A stretch of 64,000 bases of DNA from positions 744,001-808,000 of the forward strand of contig JAUTXW010000066.1 of NCBI GenBank assembly GCA_030620095.1, in the 5' to 3' direction. This document shows positions 37,001-49,000 of the stretch, piece after piece. The notes beneath the pieces were generated by a model. The model saw only the letters and a list, made by a program, of their open reading frames with translations. It was not told the origin of the DNA and did not search any database. Made by a program: the position numbers and the translations under genes. Numbering within the stretch: the stretch's first letter is position 1; each line of letters begins with the position of its first letter. Origin of the DNA: Kuschelorhynchus macadamiae (Eukaryota; Arthropoda; Insecta; Coleoptera; Curculionidae).

Positions 37001-40000
37001 AAACTTTTCTAATTCAACATGGTACCCGCTAGCCAATATCCTAAGTATCAACGAAAACTTAACAATAAGTTCCTTGTCGATACTTGTTATCTCCGAGCTG
37101 AGATCGGGATTAAAAAAAAACGCCTTGCGGTGTTTCCATCATTTGTGGAGCCATATCCCGGTTTTGGCTTATCCACAATCAGTCCCATCTTCGATTTAAA
37201 TTCTGACTGGATACGTTTTTTATTATTTTCTACTATTTTTTTATTTTCATTTCCTTCAACCCGCCATACTTTCATTGGGAGTCTATACGCAATATGCAAA
37301 AGGCAGTCAAAAAAACGTATCCAGCAGTGAAGTGTGGATAAGCCAAAACGAAAGTTTGCCCTATTTACAGACCGATTGACAACGTTTTCGTGGTTCATTT
37401 GCTTTGGGGTGGCTCCACAAATGATGCACTTGGATGCTGAGTTGGTGCCGGAAAGAATATTAGTTACACTACCGTCCATCATAGTGAAAATTAATTCGAA
37501 AGTTATATTATAAGTTTGATTGTGCATATTTATTGTCGATGCTTTCAGCAAATTGATATTTTTTATCATTTTTTGCTCTTCCAATCGCACTAACTCAGCA
37601 TTTTCCTTAGCAAAAATAAACTTTATTGGTCCACAAAACAAGGTCGAGGAACTTGTCATATTTACCCATACATCCTCATTTGTGCAAGTATTAATCAATT
37701 TTAATGGCACTAGTGCAATTAGAAAGATATATTCATCCGTATGTTGGTCATTACTGAACTTCTGCTTATATGTGCTATGCCCACTACTGCCATTAAAGCC
37801 CCACTTACAAATTAATTTTAATTCTTTCCCACTCGGTACGCTTGAAACATTTAGAATACTTTCTGCGGTTTTATCTAGAAGATCTTGTAAATTCACTTCA
37901 GAACTGACTTCATCAGTATTAATTTGAGACGGCAAAAGTGCTTTTTTTGCAATGTTTAAAGCGTACAAACTTGGAAAGCAATCCTTGTGCAAAGCATTAA
38001 CTACTGACCTTAAAGCTAAGTATTTTCTTTCGGATAAGTCTAGGTCCAAGCACAGGGCTAAAGCCTGATGTGGTGTCAAAACCTTATCTAAGGAATCTTG
38101 ATTATTAGAGCTACCAGCGAAATTAGCAGCAAAGTTAAGCTCAGCTTGAGATCTGCTTTGTATTAAATCTAAGACGCGTCTTTTTTTTTGTTTTTGTAGA
38201 AGCTTCCTCAAAAGGGATGGTGGGTCTTCCTCGAGATTGACTTGATCGTGGTTGCAACGCCAACGGTTGTAATGGTTGCACTTGAGGTCTTTTAAAAGCC
38301 ACAAAATCTTTTGATGTGGCTACCGGTTTGCTTAGCCAACTTTTGTTGCGCTTTATAAATCTTTCTCGAGTTCTAGAGCTTTCCTGCCACAGTTTAGTCA
38401 TTTTCATGCAAAAAATTCTACCCATCTTTGAAATTCGTGCCGATAGTTCTTCCGAACAATCTGTTAAATCAAGTATTTCACATATTTTGTTAAATGTGTT
38501 TTGCTGGCGATGACTATGTGAACTAGTTATCCAAACATCTACCAGATCAGCGTTTTTGATATAAATACACTCTGAAATAAAATATCTGAAATTACCTGTG
38601 GTGGCAGGTAGGGGCAGAATATCGATACAAAATCTGAAACCTTATATTTTCTCCTACTTAACTAAAACAGTATCAGCAAGAGATATTTAGAGATATTTTG
38701 TAAACCTTTACCAAAGTTTTCAAAAATAGTTGTGTTAACAACTAATCTGTTATTGCTAATTGAAATATCAGGTAAAATCGTACATTTGGACTCAACAATT
38801 AAATATATAGTTAAAATTTAATAAACCTACCTGGAGCTTGACAATCCATAGCGATTTTCTTTTTAGAGTGAACAGTTTCAACAATAACTCGTTAATGAAA
38901 ACTCCGTTCTGAACGCAAGCAAATTATTGTTAAACTGACAGCTAGGCGTTGATCGAAATTCATTTGTCTCTACAGTGCTAATCAAGGATGACCTGATTTA
39001 AATAAACTTTGTAATGCGTGTTTTGGATACTTATACTTATATTGATGTTATAAAAATATAAATAATTATTACTTTGTTTTGTGATTATTGTCCATTGCTC
39101 AAAGCACTGTGCGGCTTGGGCATGGGCTATCCCCACGTCTTGTTTTACGATCTGAACTTGAAGTTTCAAAAATAAGAGCAATTGGTAAATCGGTCGTACA
39201 GTCATCTTAAAGCTTTGCAAAACAAGATTCGCTTGTGGGAAACACAAATGAGAAGCAAAAACTGTTATTTTTTAACAGTATTCAGTTCCGAAAACATTGA
39301 ATACGGTCGCTACAATAATTCACGAGGAGAAAAAACTCTATTACTCGGAAACGGTTGAATTGAATTGAAGCACATTATGTTATTTATAAGATTCATTAAA
39401 AATTTAGAAAAGAATTTGAAATATCGAATAATATATAGGGTGTTTCATTTGAAACAAGGCAACTCTTGTGTGCCACTACTTTATGACCATCCCTGTATAT
39501 TTAAAAATATTACCGCCTGAAAAGCCCTAAAACGTTTGTATTAAACTTTTTTTGATACCTTGTAAATTTTACCCAATAATCGGCCGTTTTAATTTTTTTT
39601 TAATAACATTTACGCACCTATCAATCTAAAACAATATAATACAATGTTTTATTAAATTTTAGTAAATTTCCATGATTCTGAAATTGCATCCGAATCGAAC
39701 AATATTGAAGAAAATTTTCCAGTGCGCAGTTCAGTCACGAATTCGGAAGACGACCATGAAATGAACTATCCATATGAGGAAATTGGAAAATACGTGGATG
39801 CGCATCCTGACGTCAAACATTTCTTGACAGCTTTAAAACCAGAAACAGGTAAAGTATGAAATAAATAATTACATTACTTATGGTTATTCTAATTTATACC
39901 CGTCGAGACAGTAATTTATCATGCTATCTAAATCGGTTAACAAATCAACTGTTTTGGAATGAAAATCCTAGAGCCAAAAACCTTTTACCTTTTATCCGAT

Positions 40001-43000
40001 TTTTTGGGAGAAGTGAAATAAATTGGGATTTTTTTATATGTAATGCAATATATAACTCAAGGAACAATTTAATTTTAATGTAGGTCTTTAGGATACTGAT
40101 AAACATTTTTCATAAACCCACACCTAAAAAGGTTAGGTATCTTAAAAAAAGATCTTTAAGAACATTTTTCCAATAAGTCATAAAGCCAAACGCTCTTTCT
40201 TTAAATTACACTTGTTGCTTCTAAATAAAATATATCTCTTCCATCGGAAATTTCAAATAACGCGTAAAAAAATTAAAGATTTAGCACACAAAGTTTGCTT
40301 GTAATTACTGTCAACCAACCTAAAACTGTATTCTTCAAATTATAAAGACTAAAATCGGTAAATCGATTTTTATATTTTATTAAGCGTACGCAGTGGAACA
40401 CCACTGATCGAGTCAGAAATAGTGGTTAAAAAGAGACAAAGAGATAAACATTCGGGAAGCCGCCCGATGACCTTGAGCGATGCGTTATGAATAACAGTCG
40501 GCTCTGAGCGCTCGCAACGCATATTCGCGTACGATCGAGACTCACGATTCGAGAGTATTATAGTTGCTTATTGCGGATAATATATAAACAGCTCAGCGGA
40601 CGTGTCAACTCATTACTTCTAAACAACTTATAAGAAAAGACGCGGAGAATATTCAAGCGAATTCAGCTCAGAAGGAAAAAAATGTATCAATATGTCTGGT
40701 TTAAAAAAGCGGAAAGTGGACACAGAATGTTGTCAATTCTAAAACAAATAGACTGATGAATACTTTTTTATTATGCACAGTGGTAAACCTCTGTTTGTTG
40801 TGCAATGAAACAATTTTTTATTTAAAATAATACAATATGAAGCGTCATTACTTCAGCAAGCATTTCGCTCAATATAATTTACTTACGTGCCAGTTAAGAA
40901 AGAATAAAATTAAAAAACTATTCAATGCAACAAATGTTCCACTCACAAATATCAAATCTAGACAGGGTTGTTAAAGCTAGTCTTCTAGTTAGTTCCAAAA
41001 TAGGGAAAATATCGCAGTTACACAGAATTTGTTGTCAATTCTAAAACAAATGGACTGATTTTTTTCGATGTATAGATATGATAGCTTGTGATATCAAAAA
41101 AACATTGGCCGATAAATTGCCTGGTTTTCAAGCATTTTCGATTGCTTTGTATAACATTTTGTTTTATCCATGGCTGAAGAATTGATGGATTTCATTATAT
41201 ATTTGGCTTTAACCATCGCCAGTTTAGCAATTTTGGAAAAAAATGTGACATATTTTGGAATGGAATAAAGGTAAAATGCTTTTTTAATACCTTAGAAACG
41301 AAATAGCTGATTTTATATACAGGCAAATTTGTGATCCAAATTTACTTGGCAAGGACATTTAAACAACCTGAATTTGAAGCTTCAAAAACAAGGGCAATTG
41401 GTAAATCAGCTGTACAGTCATCTTAAAGTTTTGCAAACAAATTTTCGCTTCTGGGAAACACAAATAATGAGAAGTAAAAACAGTTTTTATTTTTTAACAT
41501 TATCCAGTCACAAAAACATTGAATACGGTCGCTATGCTGAAGAACTGAAACCACTGTCAGAGCGATTCACTGATTGATTTTAAGAATATGGATAACACTT
41601 TCAATATTTTTGCAAATCCTTGTGTGTGGTAATGTGGAAGATGCTCTGCCTTACCTATAAATGGAGTTGATCGAGCTTGAAGCGTTTGAAGTTTAAATTT
41701 GATAATGTGAAAGTAAGCGAATTTTACAGAACATACCTTCACGAAGAAAAGTATCCACAGCTGAGAGTTTTCGCTCGAAAAATAATTTGTACATTCAGTA
41801 GCATGTATAAATGTGAGTAGCTGTTTTCAATCATAAAAATTAATAAAAATAAGAATTGTACTCAGCTTACAGATGTTAATTTAGTAAAAGTAAATTTACG
41901 TCGAACAGGTACAATTTAGAAACAAACTTCTTATACTATGGGATACATATGTGAATCGCGCTCATTCTAAAAATATTTTGAATTATACGGGGTGCGTCAA
42001 AAAAGTAGGGCTGATTTTTAAATTCTACATAAAACTCTAACACTTCTTTGTATAACATGTTATATGGCTAAAATTGATACTTTCTTATATATTTGGCTTT
42101 AAACGAAAAAAAATGTAAATTTGGAATGGAATAAAGGACTGCTTTCGTAATATTGAAGATATTATATACAGGATGACCAAATTTAAATGCCCACGTTTAA
42201 CATATTTAAGCCAATTTATTTCAGTTTTTTCAAATGGAATCCCCTGTATATTTGTATTTATTCTTTTTAAGCATAAAAAAATCTACATCTTTTTTACATA
42301 TATTATATATCTATCTTCAATAGTTTTCGAAATATTTTAAAATTCCCTTTTTTTTGAGTAATTTAGAAACTTACCAACTCGAACAAAGTAGCCATAGTAG
42401 CTGTCAGTAAAACAAAAGTATTTAATATGAATACAATAGTTTAGATAATATAATAATTTGTTAATAAAATTGCTACAAAAAAATGATCTAATAACCTTAA
42501 GATTTTAACATCAGAATCTATAGTAAGCAAGACTACAAGAAAATATAAATATCATTGATTTCATATTACATTAAACCAAGAATTGCACGCTGAAGATTTT
42601 AAAATCCGTGTTAAGTTTTGTAATCCAATGATAAGGCGAGTAGGGCCATTTACGAACTTTTTAGACAATATTATGTTTTTGGAATGAATCTTATATTTCA
42701 AAGCAAAGGATCCGTGAACTGGCATAATATTATATATATTTAAAAATTGTGTTGAAAAAGGAGTCTGCTCGTTTAGTTTGCAAATAAGTAAATACACTTC
42801 AATGAAGGAATACATTTCAATTTAGATAATTGAAAACTTATATTAATAGGTACTAAGTTTTAAAGTTATACAGAAAAAAACACTTTTCAGACTAAAAAAA
42901 ATCGCTTTTAAAAATTAATCAAATGTTTTCATAGTTATATTTTATAAGATGTTCAAATAAGCGTCCGCCTTAACGAATACACATGTTAAACCTTTTAATG

Positions 43001-46000
43001 ATATTTTGCCTAGTTTTAATTAGCATGTCTGGTGATATAGTGGCGCATATATCCCTGATTCGTTCCTGCTTGTTCTCCCTTGCGGGTGGTTGGGTGTAAA
43101 GACAATCTTTAATATAACCCCACAAGAAAAAATCTAATGAAGTTATATCGCAAGATCTGGATGGCCATTCGATAAAACCGCTACCACCAATCCATTTTTG
43201 AATAAAATTAGCGTCCAAAAATTCACGAACGTTCTTCACATGTCTCTTCTTTCTTCTATGCTGAGCGGTCTGAGAAGAATAGGCAGCTCAAAGTTCAAAA
43301 AATCTAAATATCTTTGTTCATGAAGTGGTTCATTAAAAAAATACGGACCTATAATATGGTTTCCAATGATTCCACACCAAACATTTAATGACAAGGAAAT
43401 TTGAAAATATTTCCAAAACTATTGAAGATAGGTATATAATATGTTTAATAAAAGTTGTAGATTTTTTTATTCTTAACAAGACTAAATAAAAATATACAGG
43501 GGGGTCCGTTTAAAAAAACTGAAATAAATTGGTTTGAAAATGTTAAAGTTGGGAATTTAAATTTGAACATCCTGTATGTGATATCTTCAATATTACGAAA
43601 GCGGTCTTTTATTCCACGCTTATCTTGTGCAGAAGCAAATTATTTTATTTTTGGTGGCACAACTAGGCGTTATATTGCTAATCATAGATGTGCATCAAAT
43701 TAAATTTTTTTTTGTTTAAAGCTAAATATTTAAGAAAGTATAAATTTTAACCATATAACATATTATACAAAAAAGTGTTAGAATTTTATGTAGCATTTAA
43801 AAATGAAGTGAAATATAGGGTATCCCGTTTAAAAAAATACAACTTTTAGTTGCCCCACTTTTTTGACGCACCCCGTATAATTTAAAATATTTTTTAAAAC
43901 GTTGACTCACCCTGTACTTAAACATCTTGTTTGCTAAAAACTGAAGTCACTCATTAATTTTCATTTGATTTTTCTATCTGTTTTTATCAATTTGTTTTTT
44001 ATTAATAAAATCTGGAAATAAAAAATGCTTATAACGACATTAAAAGCAATAGTTGTGTAGAAGGTTGTCCATATTTATTATTATTAAAAAATAAACATAT
44101 AAATACATTTTTAAAATAGTTGTAAAAACTGCGACAATACACTTAACCTAAATAAAAGTCTTTGGTTTTGTACTAGTGATATTGATCATCTTGTTTCACA
44201 GCTTCAAACTGAAGTCACTCATTAATTTTCATTTGATTTTTCTATCTGTTTTTATCAATTTGTTTTTTATTAATAAAATCTGGAAATAAAAAATGCTTAT
44301 AACGACATTAAAAGCAATAGTTGTGTAGAAGGAAATTGTCCATATTTATTATTATTAAAAAATAAACATATAAATACATTTTTAAAATAGTTTTCTAAAT
44401 ACTAAAAACTTTGCGACAATACATTTTCGTATCATTTTCTGACAAAAGCTCCTTAACCTAAATAAAAGTCTTTGGTTTTAGATAGCACTCCTGGTTGGGT
44501 ACAGAATCGGATGGGATCCGCTGACACAGAGAATCTATGCGAAGTCACGCGATATCTGTTTATACCAAAAACGTACAACAACTCACGGGGAGAAAAGAAG
44601 ATTGTAATAAACGATAGTCGATTCGTGCAGGCGATAGAAGCTGAAAAATGAAATCATACACTTAGGAAAAAACCAAATTTTTAAGAGATTATTTTTAGAC
44701 AAACTACTGTTGTTTTTCTCTCATGTAATTCGATAATAAAAATACTATGGTGACAGAACTTTTAAATCTACACAAAATTAAAATACATTTTTGTAATCAC
44801 GTCAGTCGAAAGAACGATTCCATTCCACTATACATATACGCTTACTTAATAACCAATAAAAATAAAACTTTTTTAAAAAGGGAAACCGTCGGTGGTGTTA
44901 TACATGTTAGGTTTTTTGTAAACAAATGTAGTGGACGTGTTTGTAAAAAAGTGTTTTTATTTTTTACATTTTACAATTGAGAGATTTAGGTACTATTAAA
45001 TAAGGAAACAAAGACAGCTTATTTGGTAGATGTCGCTGTACCCAACAATAAAAACGTGTTGAATAAATATCAAGAGAAAAAGGCCAAATATGCCAAATAT
45101 TTAAAAAAATATAGCTCAATTGGACTAGTTCCAAAAACACTAGAACGGAACCTGAAAGTCATAGGACTGCATACTAACATCTTCATCTATATTCAGAAGG
45201 CAATCCTGCTCAGTGCTTGCCACAAAGTGAGAAACCAACTCCTTTTGTTGCATGCTTGAAATCCAACATTTCTTGAGAAATTGATTGTTAATTTCGATAA
45301 TATTAATAATAATACTTTTATTGCACCAAAACACCGATGTACATAAAAAAAATATACCATCGGTAATTGGAGAAAACGTCAAGATTAAGCTGAATATACT
45401 TACTGATGAAAGTACATCGTCAAAAAAGTTATAGGTACAGGGTGATCATTTATAATGTCCCCCCCCTCTAACTTTTTTATTTGAGGTTTGGTAGAAAAAC
45501 GTCAAATATAAAAGTTTCACAAAAAACAATAAGCTATTTGCAGCATACATTTTTATATATACAGGGTGTTGCCGAAATCACCCACAGATAAAAGTTAATT
45601 TTTTTAAATGGAACACCCTGTATATTATATATGCATATTTTTTGTATAACATGTCCTATACCCAAATACAATAGTTTTCGAAATATCTGCGTTTTTATCA
45701 TTCAGAAATAAAAACATTATTCTAAAGCTTATAATTTAGCTTAGGTGGCTGTGAAGTAGATCGATACCAACAAACAAAATATTTGTTTATAAGTGACAGT
45801 GACAGTTACACATTTAGCAACATTATACGTTCTTTTTATTGTAAAATGCCTTATTCGGAAAGAGAAAAACAATTAATTTTGGAAATTTTTATTACAACAA
45901 ACATCCAGACTAGCTAGAAAAAAGAAAACATTGGAAATTGATGAAGGCAGTGATTTAAACATTTTACTAAAAGTGGAAGAAAAGCCCAATATTCCCATAA

Positions 46001-49000
46001 GAAAAATATCGGGAAGCCTGAAAGCTTCAAAAACAAAAAAAAACTTCTAAAACTTAATTAATAATTTAGATAATAATATAATACATTTATTCTTACAAAT
46101 GGAATTGTTCAACTGGTCCCCCGTTTTCTTCAATACATTTGATGTATGTTCTTCGTAATCGATCCAAAGCGGCAGTGATAGACTGGGAATATTCTTGATT
46201 TAGAATTTGAATTTCCGTTCTAATCAAGACTTTTAGCTGTTCTCTATTTTCGATGTTATTTGCGTTCACACGATCTTTTAGAGTTCCCCATAAAAATGCA
46301 TCCATCGGCGTCAAGTCAGGACTGTTAGGTGGCCAGTTTATCGTACCATTTTTTCCAATCCATTCCGTGAACTGTTGGTTTAAATAGTCTTTAACCAATA
46401 CGACACAATGAGGAGGAGCACCATCTTGTTGGAAGACGAGGTTTCTCAGTTGCTCCAATGGGAGCTCATCCATGTAGTTTTCTAATTCGTTCCGGAGAAA
46501 ATTCATATAACCATTACCGTTTAAAGTATCTTCGAAAACATGAGGGCCTATTATTTTATTGTTTAAAATAGCACACCACACATTAACAGTTTGACGTCCT
46601 TGAAATTGAAATTCCCTGTAGCAATGGGGATTTACTGTGGCCCACTGTCTGCTATTTTTTCGATTTATCATTCCACTAGTAGAAAACGTCCAAAAAACAT
46701 TTTTTAAATAATCTTCATCTTCATTAACTTTTTCCAACATTGCATGGCAAAATTCAACCCTTTTTTCTCGATGCCTGGGCGTTAATTTTGTGGTAGGCCT
46801 AATTTTGAATGCCTTGTATCCTGCATTTTTGAGAGTGGTTTGAATCCTCCCATAAGATGTATTTTTTGGATCAATAAGCTCTTCTCTCAGGCTTTCCGAT
46901 ATTTTTCTTATGGAAATATTGGGATTTTCTTCCACTTTTAATAAAATGTTTAAATCACTACCTTCATCAATTTCCATTGTTCTCTTCTTTCTCGTTAGGC
47001 TGGATGTTTGTTGAAATTTTTCATAAATTCGATGAAAGGTTTTTTTGTCCGGTATGTGCATCCGGGGGTTGATTACACGTAATTCTCTTTGAGCCAATTT
47101 AGCACTCTTATTTGCTTTGATAAAAGTTTCCAAAATTAATCGTTTTTCTCTTTCCGAATAGGGCATTTTACAATAAAAAGAACGTATAATGTTGCTAAAT
47201 GTGTAACTGTCACTGTCAGTTATAAACAAACATTTTGTTTGTTGGTATCGATCTACTTCACAGCCACCTAAACTAAATTATAAGCTTTAGAATAAATCGC
47301 AGATATTTCGAAAACTATTGTATTTGGGTATAGGACATGTTATACAAAAAATATGCAGAATTTTCATAGAATTTAATTTAGCGTATAATATACAGGGTGT
47401 TCCATTTAAAAAAATATAACTTTAATCTGTGGGCGATTTCGGCAACATCCTGTATATATAAAAATGTATGCTGCAAATAGCTTATTGTTTTTTGTGAAAC
47501 TTTTATATTTGACGTTTTTCTACCAAACGTCAAATAAAAAATTGGAGGGGGGGGACATTATAAATGATCACCGCTTACATGAAATTTGACTAGAAAAGAA
47601 AAAATACTAAAATTAACTATTCTAGGTACTTTCAAAAAGACAAAAAAACTAACTAAACAACTCTTAAACAGAATAACAGTTACTCTCTTTTAGATATTTT
47701 TTTATAGTTTTCTTCTGAAAGATCTGAGGTTATTAGCATTTTTAATGACATTACCCAATTTATTAAAAAATCTGCATGTATAACACATTACATTTTTTGA
47801 AAGATGTATATTTATGTGCATTAGGTAGGAGTAATGTTTCTAGTATTGTAGCTATATGAAGCACGATTGTCTTGAAGTTTCCCGACAAGGTAAATTGCCT
47901 GAAACAGTTTCTACACGACCCTGTACATGAAAGAGTACACATAATGCGGATTATATAATTTTGAAGCAAAAACCCTTTTGTCACATCTGAGCCTAAACTC
48001 CAATTTATAATACCGTACAATAAGTGTGAGTACATAATAGAATAATATACTGACAATATAACATTTTCACCACAGTAATTGGATAATTACTTTAAATCAT
48101 AACAATTTTTTCTTAACTTTCTGCATAGATTTTCTATATCACTTCCTCATCGTAAGTTCTCATCAATTTTTAAACCTAACATTATTGAGGAAATGGGAAG
48201 GTATAATAGGACCACTTTCAACTTCGTGATGTAAAAAGTTATCATTATTTTGTTTTTTATTTAAAAATAAAACAAAATTTTTTTTACTTTGATTTATAAT
48301 CAAACAATTCTTTTTAGACCATAACATTATACAGTGAAACCGCTCAACAACAGACAGTAGCCGTGCCACAGAAACTGTCCGTTGTATATAGATGTCCGTT
48401 GTAGGGAGTGAACAAATTAAATACCAATGTAATTTTATTTAAAAAAATATTCTATTTTTAAGTAAAAAAATAATATGTTTAGTACAAATTATTAATACAA
48501 TTGTTAATACGTATACACCAACACCTTTTACATACATATATGCATACAATAAAATTGTACTACCTAATATAAAATATTATACTACCTACATATACAGTAT
48601 GATACAGTACTACTTTATAAAAAGTTTCTATTTAAAAAAATTATCAAGGTGTTGTTTGTCTTAAACTAGTTAATTTATTTTTAATAATTTGAGACTCCAT
48701 TTTAGACGCAACTTTTAATATTTTTTCCCCTAAAACAGAATCTCCATTTTACCATACAAAAGTTTTCAATATCACTTAACATTTTATATGCTTCCTTAAT
48801 GCTCTTAATATTGGAAGAAATAATTTCTTCATCATCATTGTCAGATGAAATCTGACCGTTCTCATTATTTTGAAATTCACTGATGCACTCACGTACACTT
48901 ATGTTAGGATTTTCCGTGAATAAACTTTCATGAATTTCTGAATATTAAGGTAAGTCGGAAGAGAATACATTCATGTTTCTACATAATTCCGATAATGGCA

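Larger units (their letters stand above)
36253..39116 (-). mobile_element. Complete Transib element with 5-bp target duplication
   Basis: The 5-bp cggct occurs at 36253-36257 and 39112-39116. Between them lies a 2854-bp element (36258-39111) whose two ends both begin CACAGTG when read inward and continue as imperfect inverted repeats (cttcgagtagtagaga and ctttgagcaatggaca). Five-bp GC-rich duplications and CAC-starting ends are defining Transib traits. Contains a Transib transposase gene in antisense to the host spz-like gene, in its second intron. Confidence 0.95.
45438..47575 (-). mobile_element. MLE-4, mariner-like element, TA target, long inverted termini
   Basis: TA at 45436-45437 and 47576-47577. 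Arms run from 45438 and 47575 inward for over 450 bp: gtgatcatttataatgtcc, aaaacgtcaaatataaaagt, agctatttgcagcatac, ataacatgtcctataccc, ggtggctgtgaagtagatcg all mirror. Each arm includes an atacagg.tgttgccg...aaatggaacaccctgtat module (45560-45630; 47390-47455). The left arm continues into a truncated copy of the transposase start. Confidence 0.93.

Noticed and set aside
37019..37927. Plus-strand frames of 103 and 135 residues
   Set aside because: Antisense shadows of the Transib transposase with no motifs.
43497..43875. A second mariner nested in MLE-3
   Set aside because: The inner acagg...cctgt borders are mirrored at both sides as part of one continuous long arm, so one element explains the structure.
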